From positions 6,123-70,122 of the forward strand of contig JANRJL010000034.1 in NCBI GenBank assembly GCA_033763995.1: DNA of 64,000 nt. The letters are read 5' to 3'. The notes beneath the pieces are model-generated. The model worked only from the letters and a program-made list of their open reading frames with translations. It did no database searches and had not been told where the DNA came from. How positions within the stretch are numbered: the first letter of the stretch is position 1; every line of letters begins with the position of its first letter. The stretch is from GCA-2737725 sp033763995 (GTDB lineage: Bacteria > Pseudomonadota > Alphaproteobacteria > Rhodospirillales > Rhodospirillaceae). The position numbers and the translations under genes are program-made. Below, piece by piece: positions 50,506 through 59,344 of this stretch.

Positions 50506-53500
50506 GTGCCTTTTCCTAGCCTGGTGGTCACTCAGCTTAGCGCCATGAGACGTGTCGGGGGATACTTCTCTCTCGTCATAATTGTGCTTGTTTTCGGCTT
50601 TTCGCTGACGGGAACGATGTGGCTGGTTCAAGCCGAGCGCGAAGAGGCGGCGCTGCAGAGGCTGCTCGCCGAGGAACTGCGGACGGTCACGGCCCTCGTC
50701 GAACGCGAGATCGGGGGAATCCAAAATGCGGTTGCACGCCAGGCGGCCCGTTGGAACGCCCTCAACGGCACGCCGCGCGAAGTCTGGGATGTCGATGCCA
50801 GCGGCAATTTTGACTCCTATCTCGGAGTGATCTCCCTGGCCTGGATCGACGATCAAGGCCGCGCCCGCTGGATTTTCGAGAACAACCGCACCGCCGATGT
50901 CGACCTCGACCTGAACGGGTCGCCCGAGATGGCCGAAGCGCTCCGGCGCGCGCGCGAAACCGACGACATCGCGGTGAGCGCCCCGTTCCGCTCGCTGCGC
51001 GACGGCGTCATGGCCATCAGCATTTTCAAGCCCGTGTTCACGTCCGGGGATTTTGACGGCTACATCGGTGTGCGTGTCAGTTTGGAAGCGCTATTGACCG
51101 GAATCGCCCGCCGCGCCGGTGTTGACGTGACTTTGAGCCTCACCGACGGCGACGGCCGCCTCTTGGTCGGCGACGCCTCCACCCCGGCCAACGATGAAGG
51201 GACGCGGGCCGTGCGCGCGTTCGCCGTCGGGGCAACGGCGCTGAACATGACCGCGTCACCGACGCCCCGGTTCATTCAACGCAACGATCCGGGCTTTGCC
51301 GACGCGACGCTGATCTTGGGGCTCTCGGCAACATTGGTGTGCGTGGCGTTTGCCGTGATGGCATCGCGCATTCGGCGGCAAAATCGCCAGCTCATGGCCA
51401 CGCGCGACCAGATCGCGGTGAACGATCGGCGTTACCGCGAGCTCTTCACGCGCGGCGAGCTGGGCTTCGTCGTATGCGATCCGCGCAGCGTCATCATTGA
51501 CTGCAACGACGCCTACGCGCGCATGGCCGGCCGCTCCGAGAGCGCGGCCTTGATCGGCCGCAGGGTCGCGGACCTGTTGCACCCGGAGGACAGCCAGCGC
51601 CTGTTGTCGGGCCTTGCCTCGCTTGACCGCGTCGACGGCACCCACAACAGCCAGTGGCGCTACCTCCGGCCGGACGGCACGGAAATCGTCGCCTTGGTCA
51701 ACACGATCAAGGAAGACACCGTCGACGGGCCGCGGTTGATCTGCATCGTCAACGACATCACCGAGCACCGAAAAGCCGAGCGCCGCGCCGCCGCCGCGAC
51801 CAGCATTTACGGCAGCCTGTTCGACAGCACCGATATCGCCATTTACGACGACGACCTCAGCGGCTTGTTTCCGTACTTCGACGAGTTGCGCGCCGCCGGC
51901 ATCGTCGATTTGCGCGCCCACGGCGCCAAGAATCCCGATGTCGTTCTGGAATGCGCGCGCCGGGTCAAGTTGAACAACATGAACGCCGCGGCGATGAAGA
52001 TGTTCGGCGTCCGCTCTTATTCCGAATTCAGCCGCGATGACTATTTTCTGCTCGGCGAGCGCCCGAAGCACATCTTCAATATCGCCTGCGCCATGTGGAA
52101 CGGCGAGGCTCGGTACCACACGGAGGGCGCCTACACGCGCATCGACGGCGTCGAGATTCCCATCGCCTACAATTTGCGGATCCCGAAAACGATCGATGAA
52201 GCCCGCAGCGTGCCGTTCCTCGTGCTCGACCTGACCGACATCAGGGCCGCGGCGAACGCGCGCGAGGCCACCGCCGCCAAATCGCGCTTCCTGGCCAGCA
52301 TGAGCCATGAAATCCGCACGCCCCTCAACGGCATCATCGCCAATTTGGAGCTGTTGGCGCAAACCGACCTCGGCCCGGGACAAGTGGAACTGCTGGACGA
52401 CGCCGACAAGGCCGCGAAGTCCTTGATGGCGCTGATCGGCAACATTCTGGACTTCTCCAAAATCGAGGCCGGCAAGCTCGCCATCGAGATGGGCGACGTC
52501 GAGATCGAATCGCTCTTGCAACAAGTCGTCGACATTCTGCAAAGCAAGGCGCGCCAGAAGGGACTTTTCGTGACCTTTTCGATCGGCGCCGACGTGCCCG
52601 AGGTCGTGCGCGGCGACGCGGCGCGCTTGCGTCAAATCCTGCTCAACCTGGTCGGCAATTCCATCAAGTTCACCCATCGCGGGGGCATTCACCTCGCCGT
52701 CGACGCCAAGGATTGGGACGGTGCGGTATGCCTGCTGGAGTTCGCCGTGCACGACTCGGGCGTCGGCTTCCAGCCCTCCGAAACGGCAAAGTTATTCGAA
52801 TCCTTCGCGCAGGCGCAAAATACCCGAGCGGGAACGCATGAGGAGGGAACCGGACTCGGCTTGTCCATCTGCCGCAGTCTCGTCGAGACCTTCGGCGGCG
52901 AGATTAGCGCCGAGGGCGTGCCGGGCGAAGGGGCGACGTTCCGCTTCTCGCTTCCCGCCGAATGCATTCGCCGTGCGTCAACGACGCGCCGCGCCGACTT
53001 GACCGGCCGGGCCGTGGCGCTCGTCGGCGACACGGAATTTTTGACCAGCCCGATCGCCAAATACTTCGTCGAGCGTCACGCCGCCGTCACGCACTTCAAG
53101 GATTTGAACGCGGTTCTCGACGCCTGCGTGAGCGCCGATGCCGAGGGCCGCCATTTCGACATCGCCGTCATCGCCGCGCTGAGCGGCGATCCGGCGCGCG
53201 ACCGCGAAAGCCTGCGCATCCTGCGGCAACATCGCACCGTGCCCTTGGTGGTGGGCGACGACCGCCGCGCCGCGGTCTGGCGCAAGACCCTGGGCATCGG
53301 CGGAGCGTGCATCGTCTCGGAGGCCGGCGCAAAGGCCCGCTTCGACCGCAACATGGCGGCTCTGGTGGGTGCATGGCCCGGCGTGGCGCTGCAAACGGCC
53401 GAGCGGCAGGACCGCAACGTCGCCTTGCCGGACTTCAACGGCGCGCACGTCCTGGTCCTGGAAGATCGGCTGGTCAACCAAACCGTCATTCAACGGCAGC

Positions 53501-54219
53501 TAAAGAGGCTCAACGTCAAATGCACCATGGCGAGCGACGGCTTCCAGGGCCTTCAGAGATTGAAGGCGCAAAAATTCGCCCTCGTGCTGGCCGATTGCTC
53601 GATGCCCAACATGGACGGATTCGAGTTCACGCGGCAGCTGCGCCGCCAGGAGGCCCTGGCCGCGGACGGCCGCCGCCTGCCGATCATCGCGCTCACCGCC
53701 AATGCCTTTCGCGAGGACGCCGAGAAGTGCTTCGCCGCCGGCATGGACGATTTTCTGAGCAAGCCGGTCACGCTCGACCGTCTCGGCACCGCGCTCGAGC
53801 GCTGGTTGAAACCGGAGACCGTCACGGCGGTCATCGCCGCGCCGCCACAGAAGGCGAAAACCGCCCCCGAGAGCGCGCCGATCGACATGGCCGCCCTGGC
53901 CGACTTGTTGGGCACGGCCGACACCGGCGTTTTGGCCGAGGTCTTGCGCGAGTTCGCCGCCGCCGCCCGCGCCTCGTTCGACGAGGTCGCGATGTCCGTC
54001 GCGCGCGACGATTTGCCCGGCATTATGGCGGCCGCCCATGGCGCCAAGGGCGAGGCCCGCAACGCCGCCGCCGTCCGGCTCGGCGATCTCTACGCGGATC
54101 TCGAGGCCAAGGCGCGCACCAAGGACCCAGCGGCGCTGCCCGTGGTTCTCAGTGACATTCGCGCGGAAGTGGCCCGGGTCGAATCATTCATCGCGACGCT
54201 GGCGGAGCGCGCGGCATGA
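50506..54219 (+). CDS. Hybrid sensor histidine kinase (PAS, HisKA, HATPase, two receivers, Hpt)
   Basis: The protein is 1237 aa. Membrane helix near residues 22-42, a periplasmic sensing part to about 260, a second helix at about 264-286, a PAS domain (300-420), a second PAS-like stretch (430-590), then HisKA with the phospho-His at residue 601 in MSHEIRTPLNG, and HATPase (NLVGNSIKF, DSGVGF, GTGLGLSI). A degenerate receiver (about 830-950) lacks the Asp; a true receiver has its Asp at 1030 (LADCSMPNMDG). A C-terminal Hpt has His 1178 in AAHGAKGEARN. It starts at a GTG with GGAAG upstream; the ATG at 50545 is the alternative. Confidence 0.88.
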   Translation: MPFPSLVVTQLSAMRRVGGYFSLVIIVLVFGFSLTGTMWLVQAEREEAALQRLLAEELRTVTALVEREIGGIQNAVARQAARWNALNGTPREVWDVDASGNFDSYLGVISLAWIDDQGRARWIFENNRTADVDLDLNGSPEMAEALRRARETDDIAVSAPFRSLRDGVMAISIFKPVFTSGDFDGYIGVRVSLEALLTGIARRAGVDVTLSLTDGDGRLLVGDASTPANDEGTRAVRAFAVGATALNMTASPTPRFIQRNDPGFADATLILGLSATLVCVAFAVMASRIRRQNRQLMATRDQIAVNDRRYRELFTRGELGFVVCDPRSVIIDCNDAYARMAGRSESAALIGRRVADLLHPEDSQRLLSGLASLDRVDGTHNSQWRYLRPDGTEIVALVNTIKEDTVDGPRLICIVNDITEHRKAERRAAAATSIYGSLFDSTDIAIYDDDLSGLFPYFDELRAAGIVDLRAHGAKNPDVVLECARRVKLNNMNAAAMKMFGVRSYSEFSRDDYFLLGERPKHIFNIACAMWNGEARYHTEGAYTRIDGVEIPIAYNLRIPKTIDEARSVPFLVLDLTDIRAAANAREATAAKSRFLASMSHEIRTPLNGIIANLELLAQTDLGPGQVELLDDADKAAKSLMALIGNILDFSKIEAGKLAIEMGDVEIESLLQQVVDILQSKARQKGLFVTFSIGADVPEVVRGDAARLRQILLNLVGNSIKFTHRGGIHLAVDAKDWDGAVCLLEFAVHDSGVGFQPSETAKLFESFAQAQNTRAGTHEEGTGLGLSICRSLVETFGGEISAEGVPGEGATFRFSLPAECIRRASTTRRADLTGRAVALVGDTEFLTSPIAKYFVERHAAVTHFKDLNAVLDACVSADAEGRHFDIAVIAALSGDPARDRESLRILRQHRTVPLVVGDDRRAAVWRKTLGIGGACIVSEAGAKARFDRNMAALVGAWPGVALQTAERQDRNVALPDFNGAHVLVLEDRLVNQTVIQRQLKRLNVKCTMASDGFQGLQRLKAQKFALVLADCSMPNMDGFEFTRQLRRQEALAADGRRLPIIALTANAFREDAEKCFAAGMDDFLSKPVTLDRLGTALERWLKPETVTAVIAAPPQKAKTAPESAPIDMAALADLLGTADTGVLAEVLREFAAAARASFDEVAMSVARDDLPGIMAAAHGAKGEARNAAAVRLGDLYADLEAKARTKDPAALPVVLSDIRAEVARVESFIATLAERAA

Positions 54220-55037
54220 ACGCGGAATACCCCGATTTTTCCCGCTACGGCTTCGTGGTCGCCGACGATAAGGCCTTCATTCGTGGGCTGATCCAAAGCA
54301 TGTTGCTGAAATGCGGCGTGCGCAACATCAAGCACGCCAACAGCGGCGAAGAAGCCATGAACTTGCTGGCGCTGCGAACGGTCGAGATCGACTGCATCAT
54401 CTGCGACTGGAACATGGAGCCCGTCAACGGGCTTGAGTTGTTGAAGTTCGTGCGCAGCGGTTCCATCCCCTACACGAAGCCCGAACTGCCGGTCGTCATG
54501 CTGACCGGTCACGCCGACGTCGATGTCGTCAAGTGCGCGATTGCCCTCGACGTGCACGGATACTTGGTGAAACCGGTCTCGATGGAGAAACTGATCGATG
54601 CCGTCGGCAAGGCTTTGGTCCGGCACTTTGTTGCCCAACCCGCCGAACATTATTTGGCCGTGCCGCTGGCGGCATTGCCCGCTGCCAGCGAGGGGCCGCA
54701 GAAACCGGCCGCTCCTTGGGTGCTGTGGCCCCGCGCGCAAAAGCAGCGTCAAGACCTCGCGCAGAGACTCGGTCAAATGCGCAAGGAAGCGGCTGACCAA
54801 ATCAAGGCTGCCGCTCAATCCGGGCAAAAGCGCAAAGTCGTTAATCCACGAAAGATAGCGCTCGCCGAAATTCCGCCGGGCTTGGTCCTGGCGGAAGACA
54901 TCCTGACGCCCGACGGAACCGTGTTGCTGGCGGCGGGCGTGGCGTTGACCGAGACCCTGCTGTCGCGCTTGCGCGAGATCGCCAGCGGGGGCGAATGCAA
55001 CGATACGCTGACCGTGGGCGATCTGGTCGCGAGTTGA
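54216..55037 (+). CDS. Response regulator with receiver and a novel C-terminal part
   Basis: The protein is 273 aa; its ATG overlaps the kinase stop (ATGA). The receiver has VADDKAFIRG, the phospho-Asp in IICDWNMEPVNG and Lys in YLVKPVSMEK. The C-terminal 150 residues, with QRQDLAQRLGQMRKEAADQIKAAA and GLVLAEDILTPDGTVLLAAGVALTE, are not a DNA-binding domain that I recognise; the last part resembles the small domain found near HD-GYP proteins (LAEDILTPDG...L). It is the natural target of the kinase Hpt and acts before the EAL gene. Confidence 0.82.
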   Translation: MNAEYPDFSRYGFVVADDKAFIRGLIQSMLLKCGVRNIKHANSGEEAMNLLALRTVEIDCIICDWNMEPVNGLELLKFVRSGSIPYTKPELPVVMLTGHADVDVVKCAIALDVHGYLVKPVSMEKLIDAVGKALVRHFVAQPAEHYLAVPLAALPAASEGPQKPAAPWVLWPRAQKQRQDLAQRLGQMRKEAADQIKAAAQSGQKRKVVNPRKIALAEIPPGLVLAEDILTPDGTVLLAAGVALTETLLSRLREIASGGECNDTLTVGDLVAS

Positions 55038-55106
55038 CGGAGGAACGCTTGAAACATTGACGCTACCGGCAGTCTTTAGCCGTGGCGTTCGTACTGAGAG
55101 GCACCC

Positions 55107-56309
55107 ATGATGACCCACCGCAATCCGCAAGATATTCGAGTCCTTGTTGTCGATGACAAGGAGTTCATCCGCAACATGATGAAACGCATATTGGAGGGCT
55201 TGGGCCTGACGCACGTCGCGCTGGCCGGCAGCGGACAGCAAGCGATGGACTTGCTGACGGGCGGTGTCCGGTCGTTTGACGCCGTGTTTTGCGATCTGAT
55301 GATGCCCGACATGGATGGCGTGGAACTGGTGCGTCACGCCGCCGTTCTCAAGTCGCCGCCCGCCTTCGCCTTCGTCAGCGGAACTCACACGGCCTTGCTT
55401 GCCACGACCGAGGACATGGCGCGCGCGCGTGGCCTGACGGTCCTGGGCACCGTGCGCAAGCCGGTTTCGCGCGATTCGATCAAGCAAATCCTCGACCAAA
55501 TCGGGATGATGCCGGACGCGTCGCCGAAACGGGCGGTCGCCATGCCGGTGCCGACCAAGGCCGATATCGCGCGGGCCATCGATCACGGTCAATTTCAGCT
55601 TTATTACCAGCCCAAGCAAAATCTCAGGACCGGCAAGATCGACGGTTTTGAATCCCTGATTCGCTGGCTGCATCCCGATTACGGGCTTGTTGCGCCGGGT
55701 TTGTTCATCGGCGAGGCGGAGCGCTCCGGCCTGATCGGCCCCTTGACCGACTGGGTCGTCATGGCGGCCCTGGACCAGTGCTCCAGTTGGAATGGGTCCG
55801 GATTGCGCACCAAACTCAGCATCAATCTCTCGGCGCACATGTTGGTCGATCTCGATCTTCCCGACCGCATGTCGGCCGAGGCGCTGCGCTCGGGGATCGA
55901 CCCCAAGCAGATCATCCTGGAAGTCACGGAGTCCGGCGTGTTCGCGGACACGGCCAATACGCTCGACATTCTGGCGCGATTGCACATGAAGGGTTTCGAC
56001 CTCTCGATCGACGATTTCGGCACGGGCTATTCGTCGATGGAGCAACTGCGCCGCGTGCCGTTCTCGGAGATGAAAATCGACCGCGCGTTCGTTCATCGGC
56101 TGCCCGACAATCCGCGGGCCCGCGCGATTCTGGAATCGAGCGCCACCTTGGCGCGGAACCTCGGCATGTCGGTCGTCGCGGAGGGCGCGGAGACGGACGA
56201 CGAGGTCACGGTTCTCAAGCAAGCCGGCATCGACATCGTCCAAGGGTACGTGGTGGCGCGGCCGATGCCGGCCGATCAGGTGCGGGACTGGCTGCGGGCA
56301 CGGAAGTAA
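55107..56309 (+). CDS. REC-EAL cyclic-di-GMP phosphodiesterase
   Basis: The protein is 400 aa. The receiver has VVDDKEFIRN, Asp in FCDLMMPDMDG and Lys in VRKPVSRDS. The EAL domain has its key residues: ESLIRW (the ExLxR glutamate), INLSAH, LEVTESG, DDFGTGYSS, KIDRAFV and VAEGAETDD. It should hydrolyse c-di-GMP to pGpG when phosphorylated by the kinase relay. It lies 69 bp after the response regulator, with AGAGG before the start. The three genes make a two-component to c-di-GMP pathway for motility or biofilm control. Confidence 0.88.
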   Translation: MMTHRNPQDIRVLVVDDKEFIRNMMKRILEGLGLTHVALAGSGQQAMDLLTGGVRSFDAVFCDLMMPDMDGVELVRHAAVLKSPPAFAFVSGTHTALLATTEDMARARGLTVLGTVRKPVSRDSIKQILDQIGMMPDASPKRAVAMPVPTKADIARAIDHGQFQLYYQPKQNLRTGKIDGFESLIRWLHPDYGLVAPGLFIGEAERSGLIGPLTDWVVMAALDQCSSWNGSGLRTKLSINLSAHMLVDLDLPDRMSAEALRSGIDPKQIILEVTESGVFADTANTLDILARLHMKGFDLSIDDFGTGYSSMEQLRRVPFSEMKIDRAFVHRLPDNPRARAILESSATLARNLGMSVVAEGAETDDEVTVLKQAGIDIVQGYVVARPMPADQVRDWLRARK

Positions 56310-56385
56310 TCAGGGCGCGTGTTTCGGATTGAACGGGGTCAATACCGCGTGTCATGATCCCGCGCCTTTTGGGAGGGCTCCACAT

Positions 56386-57339
56386 ATGCCGCGCCCCAGC
56401 TCCACACTCGTTTTCTCAGCTCTGACTTTCGCCGCGATAGTCGCCATGCCCGCATTCGCCGCCGACAAACCGACCCTCCGCCACGGCTATGCCGACAATC
56501 GCTACGGCCAGTTGCACTACGCCACGGCGGCTCCGCCGGGCGGCGGCGACACATCCAAACCGCCGTTGGTGATGTTCCACCAGTCACCCAATTCGTCCAT
56601 CGAATTCGACGCCCTCACCGCCGAACTGGGCAAAGACCGCGTCGTGTACGCGCTCGACACGCCGGGCCACGGCGGCTCCGACGGACCCGCCGAGATCCCG
56701 ACCATCGAAGAGCTGGCCGACGCCATGCACGAGGCGCTGACCGACCTGGGCTTCGGCCCCGACCGGCCCATCGATGCTTTCGGTTTTCACACCGGCACGC
56801 GCATCCTGTCGGTGCTGGCGGTGAAGCACCCGAAGATGGTGCGCCGGGTCATGATGGGGCTGTCGGGCGTGTCGGTGGTGCCGGCTGAGGAATCGGCCGC
56901 GCTGCTGGCGGCGGTTTATCATCCCAAATCCGCCGAGGACGCCTTCACGCGATTCTGCGCGCGGCTGCCGGAGCGCATTCGTTCGAGCCAAGCGATGGGC
57001 ATTCCCGATCTGGTGTGGGGCAAGTTGGCGGCCGGGCAACTGCGCGGGCTGACGCGCTACGAATACGGCCACGCCGCCGCCTTCGAATTCGGCACGCGCT
57101 TCGACGATCATCTCAAGCGGCTGACCCAGCCGATCTCGTTCCTGGTGGTCGAGGACGGCATGAAGGCCTCGGGCGCCGCCAAGAAGTCGGCGCGCGAGAT
57201 GAGCGATCAGGTGGTCGGCATGATGACGGCCTCGAAGAAGGCCAAGGTGCTGCCCGAAGACTTCATCTTGAGCGATCTGCATTTGAACGCGAAGGCCATC
57301 GCCGACGTCATGCGCCGCTTCCAGGACGAGCCGGGTTAG
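56386..57339 (+). CDS. Exported alpha/beta hydrolase-fold protein with GFHTG elbow
   Basis: The protein is 317 aa from the ATG at 56386 with GGGAGGG before it. The signal peptide is FSALTFAAIVAMPAFAA. The alpha/beta hydrolase layout is VMFHQSPNSSIEFD, ALDTPGHGGSDG and, at the nucleophile elbow, DAFGFHTGTRI with His for Ser. It is related to 47316-48287 (GHHTGG). The opposite strand is open through 56584-57339 as an extension of the recombinase frame, but hydrolase-type conservation favours this strand as the real gene. Confidence 0.82.
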   Translation: MPRPSSTLVFSALTFAAIVAMPAFAADKPTLRHGYADNRYGQLHYATAAPPGGGDTSKPPLVMFHQSPNSSIEFDALTAELGKDRVVYALDTPGHGGSDGPAEIPTIEELADAMHEALTDLGFGPDRPIDAFGFHTGTRILSVLAVKHPKMVRRVMMGLSGVSVVPAEESAALLAAVYHPKSAEDAFTRFCARLPERIRSSQAMGIPDLVWGKLAAGQLRGLTRYEYGHAAAFEFGTRFDDHLKRLTQPISFLVVEDGMKASGAAKKSAREMSDQVVGMMTASKKAKVLPEDFILSDLHLNAKAIADVMRRFQDEPG

Positions 57340-58959
57340 GCCCGCGCAACAACGAAATCCAGGAGTGGCGTGCCCTACAGGCATGGCGGTATGAACATTC
57401 TCCCGCCCGAGCTTGTCAGCGTAGATCGCGGCGGCCAGCACATGCTTGCTTCCCCGTAGCACGACCTCTTCCGGCCCCACGGTTATGCTGGTCACCAGGC
57501 TACCCAGGTAGCGCCTGGCAAAACCTGACTCTCGGTCGAAGAGGCGGTTTGTGACGGCTTGGGCGAATGCATCGACGTGGCGAGCCGATTTGGCATTGGG
57601 ACGCGGAGCCTGGGCGGCCCTGAGGCGGCCGATTTCCAGCAAGATTTCGCTGCGGGCGTTCTGGTGAAGTTGGGCCCGCTGGCGGGTGGTCTCATCAAGA
57701 GGCAGGACCTTGCGCTCAATCGCTTCCATGAGGTTGGTCAGCGCCTCATCCTTTTCTTTGAGCCGCGCTTGTAGTTCTCGCAGACGGGCCTGTTCGTCCA
57801 TGGAGCCTTGGGTTTGCAGCTTTTCAAGCTCAGTCAGGATCGCCTTGAGCCGATCAGGAGACAACACGCGCTCAGCAAGTGCCGTGAGCACAAGTGTCTC
57901 AAGCGGTGTCACCGGCATACGCTTTGATGGACAAGCCGATGAGCCCCTGCTCAGCTTGGTTTGGCAGGTATAGTAGGAATGCACTTTGCCGCCCTTGCTC
58001 GTCCCGCTCGATATGACCATCCCCGCGCCACAGCACCCGCATGTGAGCATGCCGGACAATAGACGCGCCGACGTCAGGCGCCGGGCGGGCGCCGCTGACG
58101 GGCGCCTCGCCCGCCGCCTGACTGCCGCGAGGTCATAGGTCCGCTGGTCCACAATCGCGGGCACCTGACTGCGCACGATTTCTTCCTCGGGGTTGCGCTT
58201 GCGATCCTTGCCGCTGCGCTGATTGAACATATATTCGCCGTGATAGATGGGGCTTGAGAGCGCCAGATTAACGGTTTGAATGCGCCAGGGCTTGCCCCTG
58301 CGCTGCATGGCCCGACTGTTCAGATACTGGGCAATGGCGCTCATGCCAAGTTCATGGCCATTGAGCCCGTCGATGTAGAGATCGAAGATTCGCCGGATCA
58401 CGGCGGCCGCGGACGGCTCGATATCGAGCCGCTTTTTCTCCCGGCCCTTGTTGCCGATCTCGCCGGTGGCGACATGGCGATAGCCAAAGGGCGGGCGGCC
58501 ATTGTGGAAGCCCCGCCGGGCGTTTTCCTTCATGGCTCGCTTCGTATGCTTGCCGTTTTCTTTGCTGGAATGCTCATCGAACACCGCCACGATCTTGCGG
58601 ATCATCTCGGCCATGGGATCGTCGCCAAAGTCCTGGGTGATGGCGATGAGCTTGATATCCCGCTTGCGCAGGCGGCGGACATTGAACTCAAGCTCGAAGG
58701 CATCGCGGAAGAAGCGCGAATAGCTGTGCACGATGATGGCGTCGAACGGACGCGGCTCGCTTTGGGCGTCGGCGAGCATTTGTTGGAATGCCGGGCGCTT
58801 GTCGTCGGTCGCACTCGCGCCCGGCTCCACGTAAGTGTTGACCACCAGATACCCGTGACGTTTCGCATAGCCTTCGACCTGGGCAATCTGATCCGGGATC
58901 GAGAGGTCCGTTTCAGCTTGCCGGGTGGTCGACACACGGGCGTAGATGGCAACGCGCAT
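56584..58959 (-). CDS. Large serine recombinase with run-on C terminus antisense to hydrolase gene
   Basis: The frame from the ATG at 58959 is 791 aa. Residues 1-140 are a resolvase catalytic domain (VAIYARVSTTRQ with active Ser), then the Recombinase domain (GRPPFGYRH), a zinc ribbon (LTCGCCGAGM and RGSSACPSK) and a coiled coil. Normal large serine recombinases end around residue 530. From about 57370 on, the frame is antisense to the hydrolase at 56386-57339, giving 250 extra residues without domain character. So the original stop was probably lost at the integration border. The active protein is the first two thirds. Confidence 0.78.
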   Translation of the reverse strand: MRVAIYARVSTTRQAETDLSIPDQIAQVEGYAKRHGYLVVNTYVEPGASATDDKRPAFQQMLADAQSEPRPFDAIIVHSYSRFFRDAFELEFNVRRLRKRDIKLIAITQDFGDDPMAEMIRKIVAVFDEHSSKENGKHTKRAMKENARRGFHNGRPPFGYRHVATGEIGNKGREKKRLDIEPSAAAVIRRIFDLYIDGLNGHELGMSAIAQYLNSRAMQRRGKPWRIQTVNLALSSPIYHGEYMFNQRSGKDRKRNPEEEIVRSQVPAIVDQRTYDLAAVRRRARRPSAAPARRLTSARLLSGMLTCGCCGAGMVISSGTSKGGKVHSYYTCQTKLSRGSSACPSKRMPVTPLETLVLTALAERVLSPDRLKAILTELEKLQTQGSMDEQARLRELQARLKEKDEALTNLMEAIERKVLPLDETTRQRAQLHQNARSEILLEIGRLRAAQAPRPNAKSARHVDAFAQAVTNRLFDRESGFARRYLGSLVTSITVGPEEVVLRGSKHVLAAAIYADKLGRENVHTAMPVGHATPGFRCCAGLTRLVLEAAHDVGDGLRVQMQIAQDEVFGQHLGLLRGRHHADHLIAHLARRLLGGARGLHAVLDHQERDRLGQPLEMIVEARAEFEGGGVAVFVARQPAQLPGRQLAPHQIGNAHRLARTNALRQPRAESREGVLGGFGMINRRQQRGRFLSRHHRHARQPHHDPAHHLRVLHRQHRQDARAGVKTESIDGPVGAEAQVGQRLVHGVGQLFDGRDLGGSVGAAVARRVERVHDAVFAQFGGEGVEFDGRIG

Positions 58960-58960
58960 C

Positions 58961-59113
58961 CTAGTGTTCCTCTTGAGCCAGAATCCTGTTCATCTCGCGC
59001 AGGAGTTCCGGCCAGTGGGCCTCAAAGAGTCTAACCTCTTCCGCAACCGGTTGTTGATCGGTTTCTGGAGGAGGATCGATGGTTTTAGGTGGTGTTGGTT
59101 TGGGGTCGGTCAC
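58961..59113 (-). CDS. Small hypothetical protein, 50 aa
   Basis: It starts at a GTG at 59113 directly after the TGA of the 76-aa gene, with GGAGG upstream, and its TAG lies one base before the recombinase ATG. The sequence is TDPKPTPPKTIDPPPETD-rich then VRLFEAHWPELLREMNRIL. The tight spacing on both sides argues it is translated. It may be a small regulator or a partner for the recombinase. Confidence 0.6.
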   Translation of the reverse strand: MTDPKPTPPKTIDPPPETDQQPVAEEVRLFEAHWPELLREMNRILAQEEH

Positions 59114-59344
59114 TCATGGGGAACCTCCTTTCATGCCACGTTTATTCCGGCCCGAACCTGTCCCTTCTCCGTCATTGGCCCAAATCGCGACCAACTCCCG
59201 TTCCAAACCGTCCCCAAGCTCATCCAGCACGAGCTTGCGAAACGCCTGAGCCTTGTGGCCGTCAGGCAAAGCCAATTCTCCGAACTGAATCAGTCGCCCC
59301 TTGCGGCGATTGAGCAGCTCCCGGATGTGCTGAAGAAACTTCAC
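59114..59344 (-). CDS. Small hypothetical protein, 76 aa
   Basis: It starts at a GTG at 59344 that overlaps the stop of the Rep-like gene as GTGA, and ends at 59114. The sequence, FLQHIRELLNRRKGRLIQFGEL and a basic Gly-rich tail, has no known motif. Coupling to the genes on both sides indicates one operon of the mobile element. Confidence 0.6.
   Translation of the reverse strand: MKFLQHIRELLNRRKGRLIQFGELALPDGHKAQAFRKLVLDELGDGLERELVAIWANDGEGTGSGRNKRGMKGGSP

Noticed and set aside
53500..56243. Reverse-strand frames opposite the signalling operon
   Set aside because: They are shadows; receiver, Hpt and EAL motifs are intact on the forward strand.
57340..57400. tRNA 3' end as integration site of the serine recombinase element
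   Set aside because: CCTGTAGGGCACGCCA on the reverse strand resembles a tRNA end, but no tRNA arms are found around it.
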